Source of the DNA: Multifurca ochricompacta
Taxonomy: Eukaryota; Basidiomycota; Agaricomycetes; Russulales; Russulaceae
Assembly (NCBI GenBank): GCA_022496185.1
Contig: WTXG01000347.1
Coordinates: forward strand, 1-33,348
Direction: 5' to 3'
Length of the DNA stretch: 33,348 bases
Each line of letters begins with the position of its first letter. Within the stretch, counting starts at the first letter, position 1. Positions 7,793 to 19,070 of the stretch are shown here, one piece after another. The notes under the pieces are model-generated. The model searched no databases. It saw only the letters and a program-made list of their open reading frames with translations, and was not told where the DNA came from. The translations under genes and the position numbers were made by a program.

Positions 7793-10376
7793 TTAGATAA
7801 GCCCTAGTCCAGTGACGAAGTCTTGGAGTTGCATATGCATGTGTGGTTTTGTGAATCCATCAGCTAGCATTTCTCCAGTGGGTGTCCTGATTAGATCGAT
7901 GTGTCCCTGTTCAACGTATTCGCGAATGGCGTGGAATTTGATAGCAATATGTTTGGATCTTCGCCCGGTCATGGGGTTGAGAGCCAAGTCCACTGCCCCT
8001 TTGTTATCGCCATGTAAGGGAATTGGATCTGTAACATCGTAGCCAAGTTCCGAGAGGAAGCTCCAGTACCAAGTGGCTTGATTTGCCGCTTTGGCAAGTG
8101 CCATGTACTCTGCGTGAGTGGTGCTTTGGGCAACAGTCTTCTGCTTACGCGAGGTCCAAGAGATGGATGAGTCAGCGAGTAAGAAAATGTAGCCTGAGGT
8201 GGAATGATGATCGTCGGCATGGTCCCAAGACTGGAGTCTGAGTAGCCGACAAGTCCCTCTCCGTGCGCTCCATCGTAACAAAGCCTAAGTTTGGCTGTAC
8301 TCCTTAGATAAGCCAGCACATATTTGGCAAGTCGTAGGTGTTGCGGTGAAGGATTTGCTGCATACTGCGCAAGATGCGCTACAGCAAAAGAAATGTCAGG
8401 GCAAGTCCCAATTTGCACGTACAGAAGGCTCCCAATAATTTGTTGATAATAAGTGATTTCTGTTTGAGTAGCCTGTTCAGTGTGCTTTACCAGATGGACA
8501 TCTGCCCCAGCAGGGAGTGGTGTGCACGCGGGGTTCGCATCCGCCATCCCAAAGCGTGCAACAATCTCTCCAATGTACCGTGATTGATCAATTTCCAGAT
8601 GCTTGATAGATCTGTCGCGTGTGATCTGGACTCCAAGATATGAGTCAATCTCACCTAGATCTGTCATTTCATAGCACTTAGATAAGATCCCCTTGATCCA
8701 GTTAACCTCCTTGAGAGTATCGCCTAAGATAGTGATGTTGTTGACATAGAGGATTATAATTGCTGTACCCTCCCTGTCTTGGTGACGACACACGTATACC
8801 CCGGCATCAGAAAATGTGCGGGTGAAGCCGAGTTCCAATAGAACTCCATGGAATTGCAAGTTCCATGCACGTGAGGCTTGTTTGAGTCTGTAAATTGCCT
8901 TTTTCAGTAGGCATACCTTATTCGTCTGGCCCAATGTGATGAAACCCTCCGGTTGCTCCATGTAAATTTCCTCATCCAGTAGTCCGTTCAGGAACGCTGA
9001 CTTGATGTCCATTTGATGGATCTCCCAATCCTCTAGCGCGGCCAATGCCAGTAACAGTCTCAATGACTTGAACTGGGCTACTGGAGAAAATGTTTCATCA
9101 TAATCAATACCTTGAATTTGCGTGAATCCCTTAGCAACTAAGCATGCGCGAAAGCGTCCATTGGCCTTGCGCTTGAAAACCCACTTGGACTTCACAGCCT
9201 TCCGATCGGCCGGTAAGTCCACTAGCGTCCAAGTTCCATTCTTGGCTAGTGCATCCATTTCGTATTGGCACGCGTCCTGCCAGTCACTAGCATAGTCTGA
9301 CTTCATTGCCTCCCGATATGTGAGTGGATCACTATATGCAGCCGCCGCAAGCAAAGCACGATGCCCGAGTCGCCCATCCTCACCTAACTCAGCATTATCA
9401 TCGCCAAAGTAATGTGGATTCCTGCGAGGATTCTCTCGCAGTCTCCGAGGGGCACGTCCTCCAAAGTGGGGACAACGGTCTGCTGAGTCCGGAGAAACTG
9501 GTTGCGCGGCACATGGGCGGGGGCTCTTGCATTGCAGGGTGTGAAGGTGGGGTAGCCCAGACTGTATTACCAGAACTTGGGGTTTGTGTGGCAACAGGGG
9601 ATGGCGTCCTTGGCAGATTGACCTCCCCTTGAGTTTGCATAGGGACAGCCATAGGGAATGTAACGGCCAGTGGCCCCTCCAGGGCCTTAGGTTGATCAGA
9701 ACGAATGGACGGCTCACCATTGTCCTGAAAAGGAAAGGAGCATTCGTCAAATGTCACGTCGCGCGACAAGACGACTGCTCAGGTACTCTTGTTCCATAGC
9801 CAGTAACCCTTAGAACCTGGCTCATACCCAACAAGCATCATCTCGATTGATCTTGGATCGAGCTTTCTTCGCTTGTTCTCAGGCACATGAACATATGCCT
9901 TGCATCCGAAGACGCAGAAATAAGAGACGTCTGGAGTGTGACCAGCACTCCAGAGCTTGTGAGGCATGCACCAACCTATAGTTTGGGTGGGAGTTCTGTT
10001 GTAAGTATGAACAGCAGTGTCCACTGCCAACTCCCAGAAGCCAAGGGACAGGCCAGTGCTGTGTAACATAGAGCGCGCCTTGTCCATGATGGTCCTGTTC
10101 CATCTCTCGGCTATGCCATTTTGTTGCAGCGATTCCGGCATCGTCAACTTATGCTTGATCCCCTGTTCGTCCAGTACAGACCTAAGCGCGCCTGACATGT
10201 ACTCCCCCCACGATCTGAGTGCAAGGCCAGCATTTTTTCTGAAGATTGAGTCTCAGCCCAAGCTAGGAATTTCCGAAATGCTGTTGCACACTGATCTTTG
10301 GATCTGAGGAAGTAGACCACACCATGTCTAGAGTAGTTGTCGATAAATGTTGCAATGTAGAGCGTGCCTTGAATAG
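7793..10376 (-). pseudogene. Copia2 pol, 3' part (integrase, RT, RNase H), frameshifted, RT active site lost
   Basis: Reading from 10376 leftward: an integrase core with DNYSRHGVVYFLRSKD, HSDRGG and QNGIAERWNRT (all three DDE acids); a linker; RT (KWVFKRKANGRFRACLVAKG, MDIKSAFLNGLLDEEIYMEQ); then RNase H (TTHAEYMALAKAANQ, GDNKGAVDLALNPMTGRRSK) ending at 7793. Defects: a missing G in a G-run near 10200; an in-frame TGA at 9779-9781 (CGA expected before AVVLSRDVTFDE); a frame change in the linker around 9430-9480; another near 8235; and YVNN (8737-8748) where catalytic YVDD is expected. Gag, protease and the integrase N-terminus are cut off by LTR B' at 10377. Related to copia1 but clearly a different family. 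Confidence 0.92.
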
Positions 10377-10621
10377 TGTTACGAACCCCATCTCTTCCTG
10401 TTTTCTTTTTCTTGCCCAATGATGACCCTTCTCTGCCGCCTACACTCCATTACCAGATCATGTCCCATCATGGGACCCGTCATATGCTCTACACCCCTCC
10501 CTGTGACTTCCTTGATTGTACATATTTACTTACCGCTTTCCTTTGTTTTGCTTATCTCCTTATCTTCTTATCATACGGCCGGACACTTGCTTAATCCCCT
10601 ATCAGTAGAAGCCAGGCTTTA
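10377..10621 (+). mobile_element. Gypsy LTR fragment B' (subfamily I), interrupted by Gypsy A
   Basis: It starts TGTTACGAACCCC, follows the E1 LTR (1019 onward) base for base with scattered changes, and breaks at GCCAGGCTTTA, where E1 reads on into CGCCC. The break is the insertion point of element A (TGTTACGAACAGGG at 10622). It truncates copia2 at its left edge. The rest of this LTR, and any internal region, must lie beyond the window. Confidence 0.88.
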
Positions 10622-11209
10622 TGTTACGAACAGGGCCCAGCAGCCCTATTTTCTTCACTCTTCCCAACCGAGACCCCACTCGTCCACCAACCCTTCACTT
10701 CCTTATCACGTCCCCCTCCTGGGACCCCTCACATGCGTTGCTTCCATCCCCATGACTGTTGTTGGGACTTGTGTACTTACTGTTTGTTTATGCTTGCCAT
10801 TTCTTATCTTTTATCTTCTTATCTTTATGACCGGACATTTACTTAATCCCCTATCAGAAGCCAGGCTTTACGCCATCTGCTTTCATATCTTTGGGCCCAC
10901 ATGACTCTGATATCCTTATCTATAGACGCCTGTCCATTTATGTATATAAGTCTGTCTTAGCTAGGCTGTAGACCTCAGACTCAACTTATTGAATACATCG
11001 GTGTTCGTCTTTCGGACTTCCCCTTGCAACCTCTGACTCGTTTGTCTCAGTGCTTTTGGCACTTTCCGTTCAACATCATCTTAGGGAACAGCCCCTTCGA
11101 CTTTGACTCGTCCCCTTGAGCTCCAAGAGGTCCTATTGACCTCTTATCTGGAACCCTTGACCAACACTGTCGCACAAGTCGTGCAGAATGTCTCACACTG
11201 GATGTAACA
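10622..11209 (+). mobile_element. 5' LTR of Gypsy A (subfamily II)
   Basis: 588 bp from TGTTACGAACAGGGCCC to GGATGTAACA. TATA box TATATAAG at 10943-10950; predicted transcript start AGACTCAACTT at 10977-10987, 34 nt downstream. Its U3 start differs from subfamily I (AGGGCCCAGCAGCC instead of CCCGTCTC), while its 3' half is similar. It is closest to the D LTR at 24598. Compared with D it shows many CpG to TpG/CpA differences, so it is older. Confidence 0.92.
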
Positions 11210-11211
11210 TC

Positions 11212-11222
11212 AAGTCGAGTCT
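11212..11222 (+). other. Self-priming primer-binding site of Gypsy A
   Basis: AAGTCGAGTCT, two nt after the LTR end, is complementary to the predicted start of the element's own transcript (10977-10987). One mismatch here is explained by a CpG change in the LTR. It does not begin TGG, as sites for tRNA 3' ends do. Confidence 0.75.
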
Positions 11223-11228
11223 CTCACA

Positions 11229-12743
11229 GTGGCTTCCAGCCACAGTCAGACCCTCTTCTGGGAAGAACTCATTGAATGCAGAGACGAGAATAATCTTTCA
11301 CAGCAAGTACTTGGCTCTGCCACCTGGAAGGACTTTGAATCCGAGTTTGGATACTACGTCTATCACGACGGAAAATACCAACCGGTAGAATACGACGACG
11401 AGAAAAGAGTTTGGTATTGTATCTGATACTTGGACAGTCAAAACTCTTGGGTCATGACCAGACCTGCCCCACCCGAATTTGGACTAGGCCCATGGAGAGA
11501 AAATCCTCCAGCCATTGTCACGGACTCTGAACCTGAGGAGTACGTAGAAGACCCTAGTGAAGAAGAAGCACTGGCATTAGCAGCGACTACATTTCCGGTT
11601 GCACCCGCAGTTGTCATGATCAGAGCCCCTTCTTTGACAACTCCCCAGATATCAATACAGTCTACAGAAACCGTCACCCAATCTTACCCACCCATGTCTA
11701 CCATCGCCGCCCAACTTCCAGACCCCACCCCACTGGCCCCTGCGGCACCTCCACCAAACATTCCTCCCCCATCGGGACGGCTGTCAGGAGTATTACCCCA
11801 GACATTCACAGGAGACCGCTCGCAGAGCAAGAAGTTCATGTTGGAGTTCACGACTTTCAAGAACTTCAATCATGATGTCCCACAGATTGTCAACCCATTC
11901 CAGCGTGCCAATCTGTTCCTCTCCCTAATCCGAGGGGACGCAGTGGACGACTGGACCATGGAGCAGTTAGAGTGGTTAAACGAGCAAGTGGAAAGTGGGC
12001 GTCGTACCACAAGCGAAGGTCTTTGGGAGACCATCACCGAAAGGTTCAAAGACGCCTTCACTGACAGGCAGGCCAAGCAGAAGGCAGCCCAGGAGTTGAA
12101 ATCCCTCAGAATGGAGAAAGGTGAATTGGATGCATACGTCGCCAAGTTCAGAAGTCTGGCCAACAGAGCCGGCTATGACACAGATGAGGAGGCCACACTG
12201 GACCTCTTCTCACAAGGGCTGCCCAACCCCTTAGTTAAAAACATCATACAGTTCCATCATCCCCACAATTGGGACACTTGGGTTGATGCTGCCTGATGGC
12301 AGCAACAGGATTATTTGGACTTCCAAACACAATTTGGAGTCAATACTAAGAAGGGGAAGACCCGAGATCAGTGGAAGGCCGCTTTCAGAGTAAAACCTGC
12401 CCATCACACCCAGCGGGATCCAAATGCTATGGATACCTCTGCGGATCAAGCCCGAGCCTGGGCAGCACTCACAGAAGATGAGTGGCAGGCATTAATGAAG
12501 GAAGGGCGATGCTTCCACTGCAGAGCATTGGGACATATGTCCCGAGATTGTCCCAAGAGGGGAGCACACGCCGCCACGGCAACCATCACACCAGAGAGCC
12601 CTGCTCAGAATAACCTGCCTACCGTAGACAAAAGATCAAAGGAAGAAAAAGCCCAGGATATATGGGCTAATATGATGAAGGAAAGCGAAGAAGTATGCAC
12701 TATTTTGGTAGAGAAAGCTTTCGCGAAAAAGGATTTTTGTTAG
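11229..12743 (+). pseudogene. Gypsy A gag, two premature TGA codons
   Basis: It is homologous over its whole length to the intact 503-codon gag of element C. It has an N-terminal domain (SSHSQTLFWEELIECRDENN), a Pro-rich linker, a capsid-like region (DDWTMEQLEWLNEQVESGRR, YVAKFRSLANRAGYDTDEEA) and one CCHC zinc knuckle, CFHCRALGHMSRDC. TGA codons at 11424-11426 and 12294-12296 replace CGA of element D. The frame begins with GTG (11229) and has no nearby ATG, as in C and D. Gag packages the genomic RNA into virus-like particles. It ends at the TAG of 12741-12743, where pol continues in the -1 frame. Confidence 0.9.
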
Positions 12744-15700
12744 GCTCAAACCCATCAGCCTGGGCATGAGCACTCCATGTTACCTCTGTGTATACTAGTC
12801 GATTCAAGTCATTGAAAATACCAGTACATTTTGAAACTACACAGAGGACGGCCGACCGAGACATCTTAGTGGACTCCGGAGCCACAGACAATTTCATTCA
12901 TCCACGATTAATATGAACAATGGGTCTGGGAAGACTGGCGCTTCCCCAGGAAAAGAATATTTGGAATATTGACGGGACAGCCAATCGCACCGGAAAGATC
13001 ACCCATTATACAGACCTAAAGGTCCAGGTTGGAGAAACGACGAAGGTCATTCGCTTCTTAATTACGGACCTAGGAGATGAGGACCTTATCTTGGGATATC
13101 CATGGCTTGCAGCTTTTGAACCGAAATTAACTGGGCTGATGCGACCATGGATAAGGACTCGTACCCAATCATTATTACGTCGCTGGGTTACAATTATGCG
13201 ATCAGGCATCCAGTAATCAGAACTACACGAACAGAAGGAGGGGGAGATCCTGGCCAGTGTTATGCCACCAAAGCATCAGAACTGGCCCAGAAGGCTGTGC
13301 GGGGACAAGCTGAGAAGACTTACCATGATGTAGTGCCAAGTGTCTATCAGTGGCATTGGAGGGTATTCTCTGAGGAAGAATCACATCGCTTCCCCCCAGA
13401 GCAACCATGGGACCATGCCATTGACCTCCTCCCAGACATGCCAGCTGCTATAGACTGTAAAGTCTATCCACTGTCCCAAACCAAACAGGTGGCACTTACT
13501 GAATTCCTCGAGGAACATTTAGCCAAGGGATACATTCGCCCATCCAAGTCGCAGTACGCCTCACCCTTCTTCTTTATCAAAAAAAAGGACGGCAAGCTGC
13601 GACCAGTCCAGGACTACCAGAAGATTAACATGTACACTGTAAAGAATGCCTATCCCCTACCCCTCATCTCTGAACTCATTGACACCATGTGGAATAAATC
13701 CCTCTTCTTGAAGATGGATGTACGATGGGGTTACAACAATGTCAGAATCAAGGAAGGCGACCAGTGCAAAGCGGCATTCAAAACGAACCAAGGGTTGTTT
13801 GAACCGAACGTCATGTTCTTCGGGCTCACAAATTCACTGGCAACGTTCCAATCCATGATGAATCACATCTTCCAAGACCTCATCCTCACTGGCGAAGTGG
13901 TAGTCTATATGGATGACATCTTGGTTGCCACCGCCAACGATTTGAATCACCACCGAGAACGAGTACATCAGGTGCTAGACATATTACATGAGCACGATTT
14001 GTACCTCAAACCCGCAAAATGCTCCTTTGAACAGCAGAGCATTGAGTACTTGGGAGTGATCCTGGAGGGAGGACAAGTGCGTATGGACCCTGTCAAGGTA
14101 CAAGGAATTCAGGAATGGCCAACGCCAACTTGTGTCAAGGATGTCCGATCCTTTATTGGATTCTGCAACTTCTACTGGCATTTTGTTAAAGGATTCTCGG
14201 GCATAGCATGACCCCTAAATGACCTCCTGAAGAAGGATGTGCCATGGCATTGGAGTACCGAACAACAATGAGCATTTGAGCGGATTAGAGACCTGGTCGG
14301 CTCAGAACCTGTACTTATTCAACCTGACCTGAGCCGCCCCTTCGAGCTAGAAGTGGACGCCTCCCATTTTGCGAATGGAGCAGTGTTGTACCAAAGGGAT
14401 GACTCGCAAACACCTCACCCAGTGGCATACTACTCAGAGACCTTCTCATCCGCTGAGTGAAATTACGACATTTGGGATAGGGAACTCCTAGCCATAGTCA
14501 AGGCGCTACAGCATTGGCGACCATACCTTGCGGGGAATCCTCACAAAACAGTCATCTATACCGATCACTCTAACCTGTTATACTGGAAAGAACCCACAAG
14601 ATCAGCCGATGTGTAGCACGAGAAGTCCTAGAGCTTGAGGAATATGACTTCACCCTGAAACACATTGCAGGAAGTCAGAATGCGTGAGCGGATGCACTAT
14701 CACGAAGGCCAGATATGCACACAGGGGAAGACGACAATGACCATGTAACTGTCCTACCAGAAGAGGTGTTTGCGAAGACAGCTGTAGTCAGCCTCCATGA
14801 TATGGACTTGTGGGCACAAGTCTCACAGAACATGAACCCAGAACTATGCCGCTCGTGGGCTGACGCCCACAACCTGAAAGAGATTAATGGTCTCTGGTGG
14901 AAGGATGGAGACCGACTCGTTGTCACCGGTGGCGACAACATTAAGAGGGGGGTGATCCATTTTCACCATGATCTCCCTTCTGCTGGCCACCCAGGCATTG
15001 CCAATACTTATGCCCTCGCCAAACGTGACTACTGGTGGCCCAACATGAAGAAAGACGTTGAAGACTATGTGAAGGGCTGCGCAGACTGCCAGGCCAATGA
15101 AGTGAATACACACCCGGACCCTCCGGCAATGCTCCCCATTACCCCTACCATGTCTCTGCCATTCCAAACAATCGCCATGGATTTCATAGTCAAACTACCC
15201 AACTCTAGAGGCTTTGACTCCATTTTGACCATCACAGACCACAACTACTCCAAAGCAGCGCTCTTCATACCATGCAAGGAGTCCATCACAGTGGAAGGAG
15301 TGGCCAAACTCTATCTTGACCACGTTTACCGACACTATGGTCTCCCAGAAAAGATCATCTCCGACCGAGACCCATGCTTCACTTCGACGTTCGCCAGAGC
15401 ACTATGCAAGGTTCTGGACATAAAACAAAACATTTCAACAGCCTACCATCCCCAAACAGATGGACAGTCGGAGTGTACCAATCAATGGCTGGAGCAGTAC
15501 CTCCGATTCTGGTGCAATGGACGACAGGACGACTGGGCGGACTGGCTGGCAACAGCGGAGTTTGCACATAACTCCTGGCCTAACGGCATGACAAGAACCC
15601 CCCCATTTTCCCTTATCATGGGCTGGGTACCATGCACCACATGGACTGATAAGCCAACAAATGTCCCCACGACCACACAGTGACTCAGCCAATGGGATGA

Positions 15701-16220
15701 GATCCGGAAATCAGCCAATGAAAACCTGTTAAAGGCACAGCGGACCTTATCAGATAAGCCCTTGAAATTCACACCTTATCGAGTCGGTGAACAGGTCTGG
15801 CTAGAAGGGAAGCACATCCATACATCACATCCCATGGCTAAGTTGGCACCCTGACGTCACGGGCCCTTCAAGATCACAAGGAAACTATTGGATGTGTCAT
15901 ACAAACTCGAACTCCCCCCCACATGGAAGATCCACCCAGTCTTCCATGCGAAGCTTCTAACACCATACAAGGAAACATCCATTCATGGGGAAAACTTCCC
16001 AAGACCCCCACCGGAACTAGTCAACGGAGAAGCAGAGTGGGAAGTGGAGCGGATTATGAACTCTGCTTATCAAGGCCGAGGGTGCAAGCTACACTACCTG
16101 ATCAAGTGGAAGGGATTCCCAGACTCTGACAATTTGTGGGAACCAGCTGGGAATATCTCTGCCCTGGACTTGATCACGGAGTTCCACTTATGACATCCTC
16201 AGGCGCCCAAGAGTAGTTAA
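12740..16220 (+). pseudogene. Gypsy A pol (PR-RT-RNase H-integrase-chromodomain), many stops
   Basis: Domains in order: aspartic protease (DILVDSGATDNF), RT (FFIKKKDGKLRPVQDY; YMDD in VVVYMDDILVAT), RNase H (LEVDASHFANGAVLYQ), H2C2 integrase finger (HHDLPSAGHPG...CADCQ), integrase core (MDFIVKLP, IISDRDPCF, TDGQSECTNQW) and chromodomain ([19 protein letters not shown]). In-frame TGA codons stand at 12914, 14209, 14269, 14458, 14685, 15681, 15852 and 16191. Frameshifts are a missing A near 13126 and a missing C near 14593. Most stops replace Arg and fit CGA to TGA; 15681 fits TGG to TGA. The natural stop is TAA at 16218-16220. In life this polyprotein reverse-transcribes and integrates the element. 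Confidence 0.93.
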
Positions 16221-16293
16221 AAAGGAGAGCAAACCCCCGACTTTTCTTCCCCAGAACAAAGCTTTACCAGCAATGTCCTAACCACAAATCAAT

Positions 16294-16592
16294 ATGTCCG
16301 CTTCCTTCATCACTGCTTCCGCTGCCATTGATGCCTTCGCCGCCACTACTGTGGTTGTGGAAGCTTTTCCCTCCACTCACCCCTCTACTCGTCCCTCCTC
16401 TCCCATCGACTACAAAGCTGCTGAAGAGCGTGTTAAGAACCAGTCACCCAACCCAGATAACGACTTCACCCACTCTGAAGAACCCCATCCGAACGACCTC
16501 CTTGACATGGAACAAGATGATGACATACCCGAGTTCCCATTCTTCGCCAATAACCCAAACTCTTCAATGTACTTTCCCCTCGAAATTACCAT
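16294..16592 (+). pseudogene. Gypsy A third ORF, 5' part only
   Basis: It starts MSASFITASAAIDAFAATTV and matches the N-terminus of the C third ORF (Ser/Thr-rich, then an acidic PNDLLDMEQDDDIPEF segment). It is cut at ...FPLEIT by insertion X after base 16592; the zinc knuckles must lie beyond the window. The start is 74 nt after the pol stop, so it is a separate ORF rather than a pol extension. Confidence 0.85.
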
Positions 16593-17189
16593 TGTTATGT
16601 CCGGTGCAAGACGTTCTGTCACAGCCAGGTGCTAGCTGTGTGCAAGTCAATTCGTGTCAAGGAGGTTAATTCAAGTGTCAATGTTTCAAGGTGATCACCA
16701 AATCGTTCAGGCTCTGTAGGTCGCAGCGGACGCGCGCGCGAGTCGAAATTGGACAGAGACGCGCAGTCCTGTCACTAAATACTGGGGACGAAGACTCCTA
16801 AGGCGCGGCTTAGGGGCTCAAGTGGAATCCGGGTTTCTGTCTGATATGGGACACCTGTATTGGCACAGGAGAACAGACTTGGTCTGTCTCTGTGAATTGG
16901 TAGGTCCTTAAATACAGGGCTATTGACAGTAAACTAACATAACTATCTAGGCCTATGACGACTGATAGGGCTGGGTCATAGCTATGTCACAGCTACATCA
17001 TGGAGGGGTGAGCAGTCTGGGCAAACCAGTGGGAGATGTAGGTGGATAAGGAGGGGCTACGTCGTTAGAAGTCATGCTAGTCTAGATGTAAATAAAAAGA
17101 GAAGTCTAATATGTACAGCCCTGGAGTGATAAGTGACGAAACGCCGAAACGCGAGGTCGAACGCCGAAACGCGAAAGTCGAAAATACAA
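16593..17189 (-). mobile_element. LTR-like insertion X, family unknown, interrupted by Gypsy C
   Basis: It begins TGTTATGTCCGGTGCAAGACG on the plus strand; read on the minus strand its end GCACCGGACATAACA resembles the ends of the other Gypsy LTRs, so I place it on the minus strand. A TATA-like TATTTAAGG lies near 16910. Otherwise the sequence is unrelated to the other LTRs. Two copies of a 20-bp CpG-rich unit (ACGCCGAAACGCGA...) stand at 17141-17160 and 17161-17180. A minus-strand ATG at 17073 opens only a short reading. It could be a complete LTR (TGT at 17188) or part of a larger element. Confidence 0.5.
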
Positions 17190-17765
17190 TGTTACACGTT
17201 CTGCACGACTTGTGCAACAGCTTCGTTCGTGTGTTCAGATAAGAGGCCAATAGGACCTCTTGGAGTTTCAGTGGGAGAGTCAAAGTCAAAGGGGCCGTTC
17301 CCTAGTGACAATGTTGAGCGGAAAGTGCCGAAAGCACTGAGATGATCGAGTCAAAGGGTTCAAGGGAGAGTCCGAAAGACAAACACCGATGTATTCAATA
17401 AGTCGAGTCTGGGGTCTACAATGTAGTTACAGCGGACTTATATACGTAATCGAGTGGGCGCCTATAGATAAGATAACGGAGTCATGTGGGCCCAAATATA
17501 CAAAAGCGAAGGGCGTAAAGCCTAGCTTCTGATAGGGAATTAAGTAAGTGTCCAAACATAAGATAGACAGATAACACAATAAGAGATAAGGGGTCAAACA
17601 TAGGTATACAGCGCATCAACAAGTCCAAAGCAGGTCATGGGGAAGGGAGTAGGGCACGTGAGGGATCCCACAATGGAGACGTGATCTGATAGTGTAAAGT
17701 AGGCGGCAAGGAGGGGTCGTTGTTGGGTAGGAGAAAGAAAGTCGGGAGAGACGGGGTTCGTAACA
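17190..17765 (-). mobile_element. 3' LTR of Gypsy C (subfamily I)
   Basis: 576 bp, minus-strand start TGTTACGAACCCC at 17765. It is nearly identical to the partial 5' LTR at 24081-24597, with only a few substitutions noticed. The exception is a 14-nt deletion just inside the terminus (TGTTAC then ACGTTCTG, where the 5' LTR reads TGTTACGTCCGGTGCGAGACGTTCTG on the plus strand). Such near-identity marks a fairly recent insertion. The polypurine tract is at 17766-17779. Confidence 0.93.
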
Positions 17766-17796
17766 TCACCCCCTCTTCTGGTTCTAGCAGACCCGG

Positions 17797-18996
17797 CTAG
17801 AAACGACTCGTACCGTCATCATCCTGTACCAACTCCAAATAATTGTTGGCTACATTACGATCATCCATCGTGTAATTCTCCTTGTCGGAATCCTGCGGAC
17901 ATTGGTGGGTGCGAAGGAAGCCGTATGGACTGCGCTGACCACATAGGCGGCACATGTTGTGGATTGGACAATCCAACTTGCGATGCCCCGAGTTGTGGCG
18001 GAGGCACTTACCGCACCACCCCGATGGATTGACGATTGTTGGGGCAACTCCCACGCGGCGGAAGATGCAGAACCGGCTCCAGTGGAGGTTGCTGTGACAA
18101 TGCCGGCACCACTTGCGGTTCAAGGGGCAGTTCCAGCTGATGTGATACTTACTATTGCATCGCCAGCACGTCTCTCCATGAGGGTTCTCATGCATCCGGG
18201 GCATTTTGAATCGGTTCGGTATCAGCCTCGGGGCGGCTCCTAATGATCGTGGGGGGAGGGGTCGTGCATATGTGTTGGCGTACTGTTCAGCAATCGTCTG
18301 ATACGCGTCTCCTATCTCCAGCCTCTTCCTGATCTCCACCAACTCCTGTTCCACTTGGAACATCCCATTCGTCAGCCTTGCCATCATCTTCGCATGCTCT
18401 TTATACTGTTTGTTGAGCATTGTGCGCAATGTCAAATTCTTCCACAGTCTCATCACCTCAGCTTTGAGACGCGGAAGGCGCATGTCGTTGAGTACCTCAT
18501 CAATAGCGAAGGCACGGGAGTCCTCAGCAGCCAGGTGTCCGAGCTGCTCGTCAGTCATCGTGTGGTGGAGACGTCCCATATACCTTTCTTCTAAATAGAC
18601 CGGGGCCCCATAGACAGGGCCATCTTTCTTCATACACCTGGCTACATCCATTCCTCCGTTGGTGTAGAATATGTATTTGGCGATGGCAGTGGTCCCATCA
18701 GCCATGGTGATCTCGAGAGGGAAATAGGTTGAAGAGTTGGGGTTGTTGGAAAAGAAAGGAAACTCAGGCACCTCGTCATCCAACTCCATGCCCAGCAGAT
18801 CATTCGGGTGTGGCTCTTCATTGTGTTCGAAATCATTGTTCGGGTTCGGGGACTGATTTTTAACTTGGGCCTCAGCTGCCTCATAATCAATGGGGGAAGA
18901 GGGACGTGTGGAGGGATGAGCAGAGGGGAAATTCTCGACAACTACAGTGGTGGCCGTGAAAGCATCAATGGCGGCGTTGGCAGCAACAAAAGACAT
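17797..18996 (-). CDS. Gypsy C third ORF: coiled-coil protein with tandem CCHC zinc knuckles (399 aa)
   Basis: The intact frame is taken from the ATG at 18996, the start conserved in element A (MSFVAANAAIDAF / MSASFITASAAIDAF); the open frame extends further upstream without homologous support. Residues 1-95 are Ser/Thr/Pro-rich then acidic; 98-170 form a conserved unknown domain (MADGTTAIAKYIFYTNGG); 173-228 are a likely coiled coil. Knuckles: C277-C280-H285-C290, C297-C300-H305-C310, a variant C328-C331-H338-C343, and a possible fourth, C349-C352-H364-C366. It lies between pol and the LTR, the position of env in other retroelements, but has no signal peptide or membrane segment. Nucleic-acid chaperone, packaging or silencing-suppressor roles are possible; none is shown. 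Confidence 0.85.
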   Translation of the reverse strand: MSFVAANAAIDAFTATTVVVENFPSAHPSTRPSSPIDYEAAEAQVKNQSPNPNNDFEHNEEPHPNDLLGMELDDEVPEFPFFSNNPNSSTYFPLEITMADGTTAIAKYIFYTNGGMDVARCMKKDGPVYGAPVYLEERYMGRLHHTMTDEQLGHLAAEDSRAFAIDEVLNDMRLPRLKAEVMRLWKNLTLRTMLNKQYKEHAKMMARLTNGMFQVEQELVEIRKRLEIGDAYQTIAEQYANTYARPLPPRSLGAAPRLIPNRFKMPRMHENPHGETCWRCNSKYHISWNCPLNRKWCRHCHSNLHWSRFCIFRRVGVAPTIVNPSGWCGKCLRHNSGHRKLDCPIHNMCRLCGQRSPYGFLRTHQCPQDSDKENYTMDDRNVANNYLELVQDDDGTSRF

Positions 18997-19070
18997 GATA
19001 GATTGGATGGTGTTAGAACGTTGCTGGGAGAGCATGTACTGGGGAATTAACAGGGTCTGAGGCACTTCTT

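Noticed and set aside
17797..18996. Third ORF as an envelope gene
   Set aside because: No signal peptide, membrane segment or glycoprotein pattern; zinc knuckles indicate a nucleic-acid binding protein.
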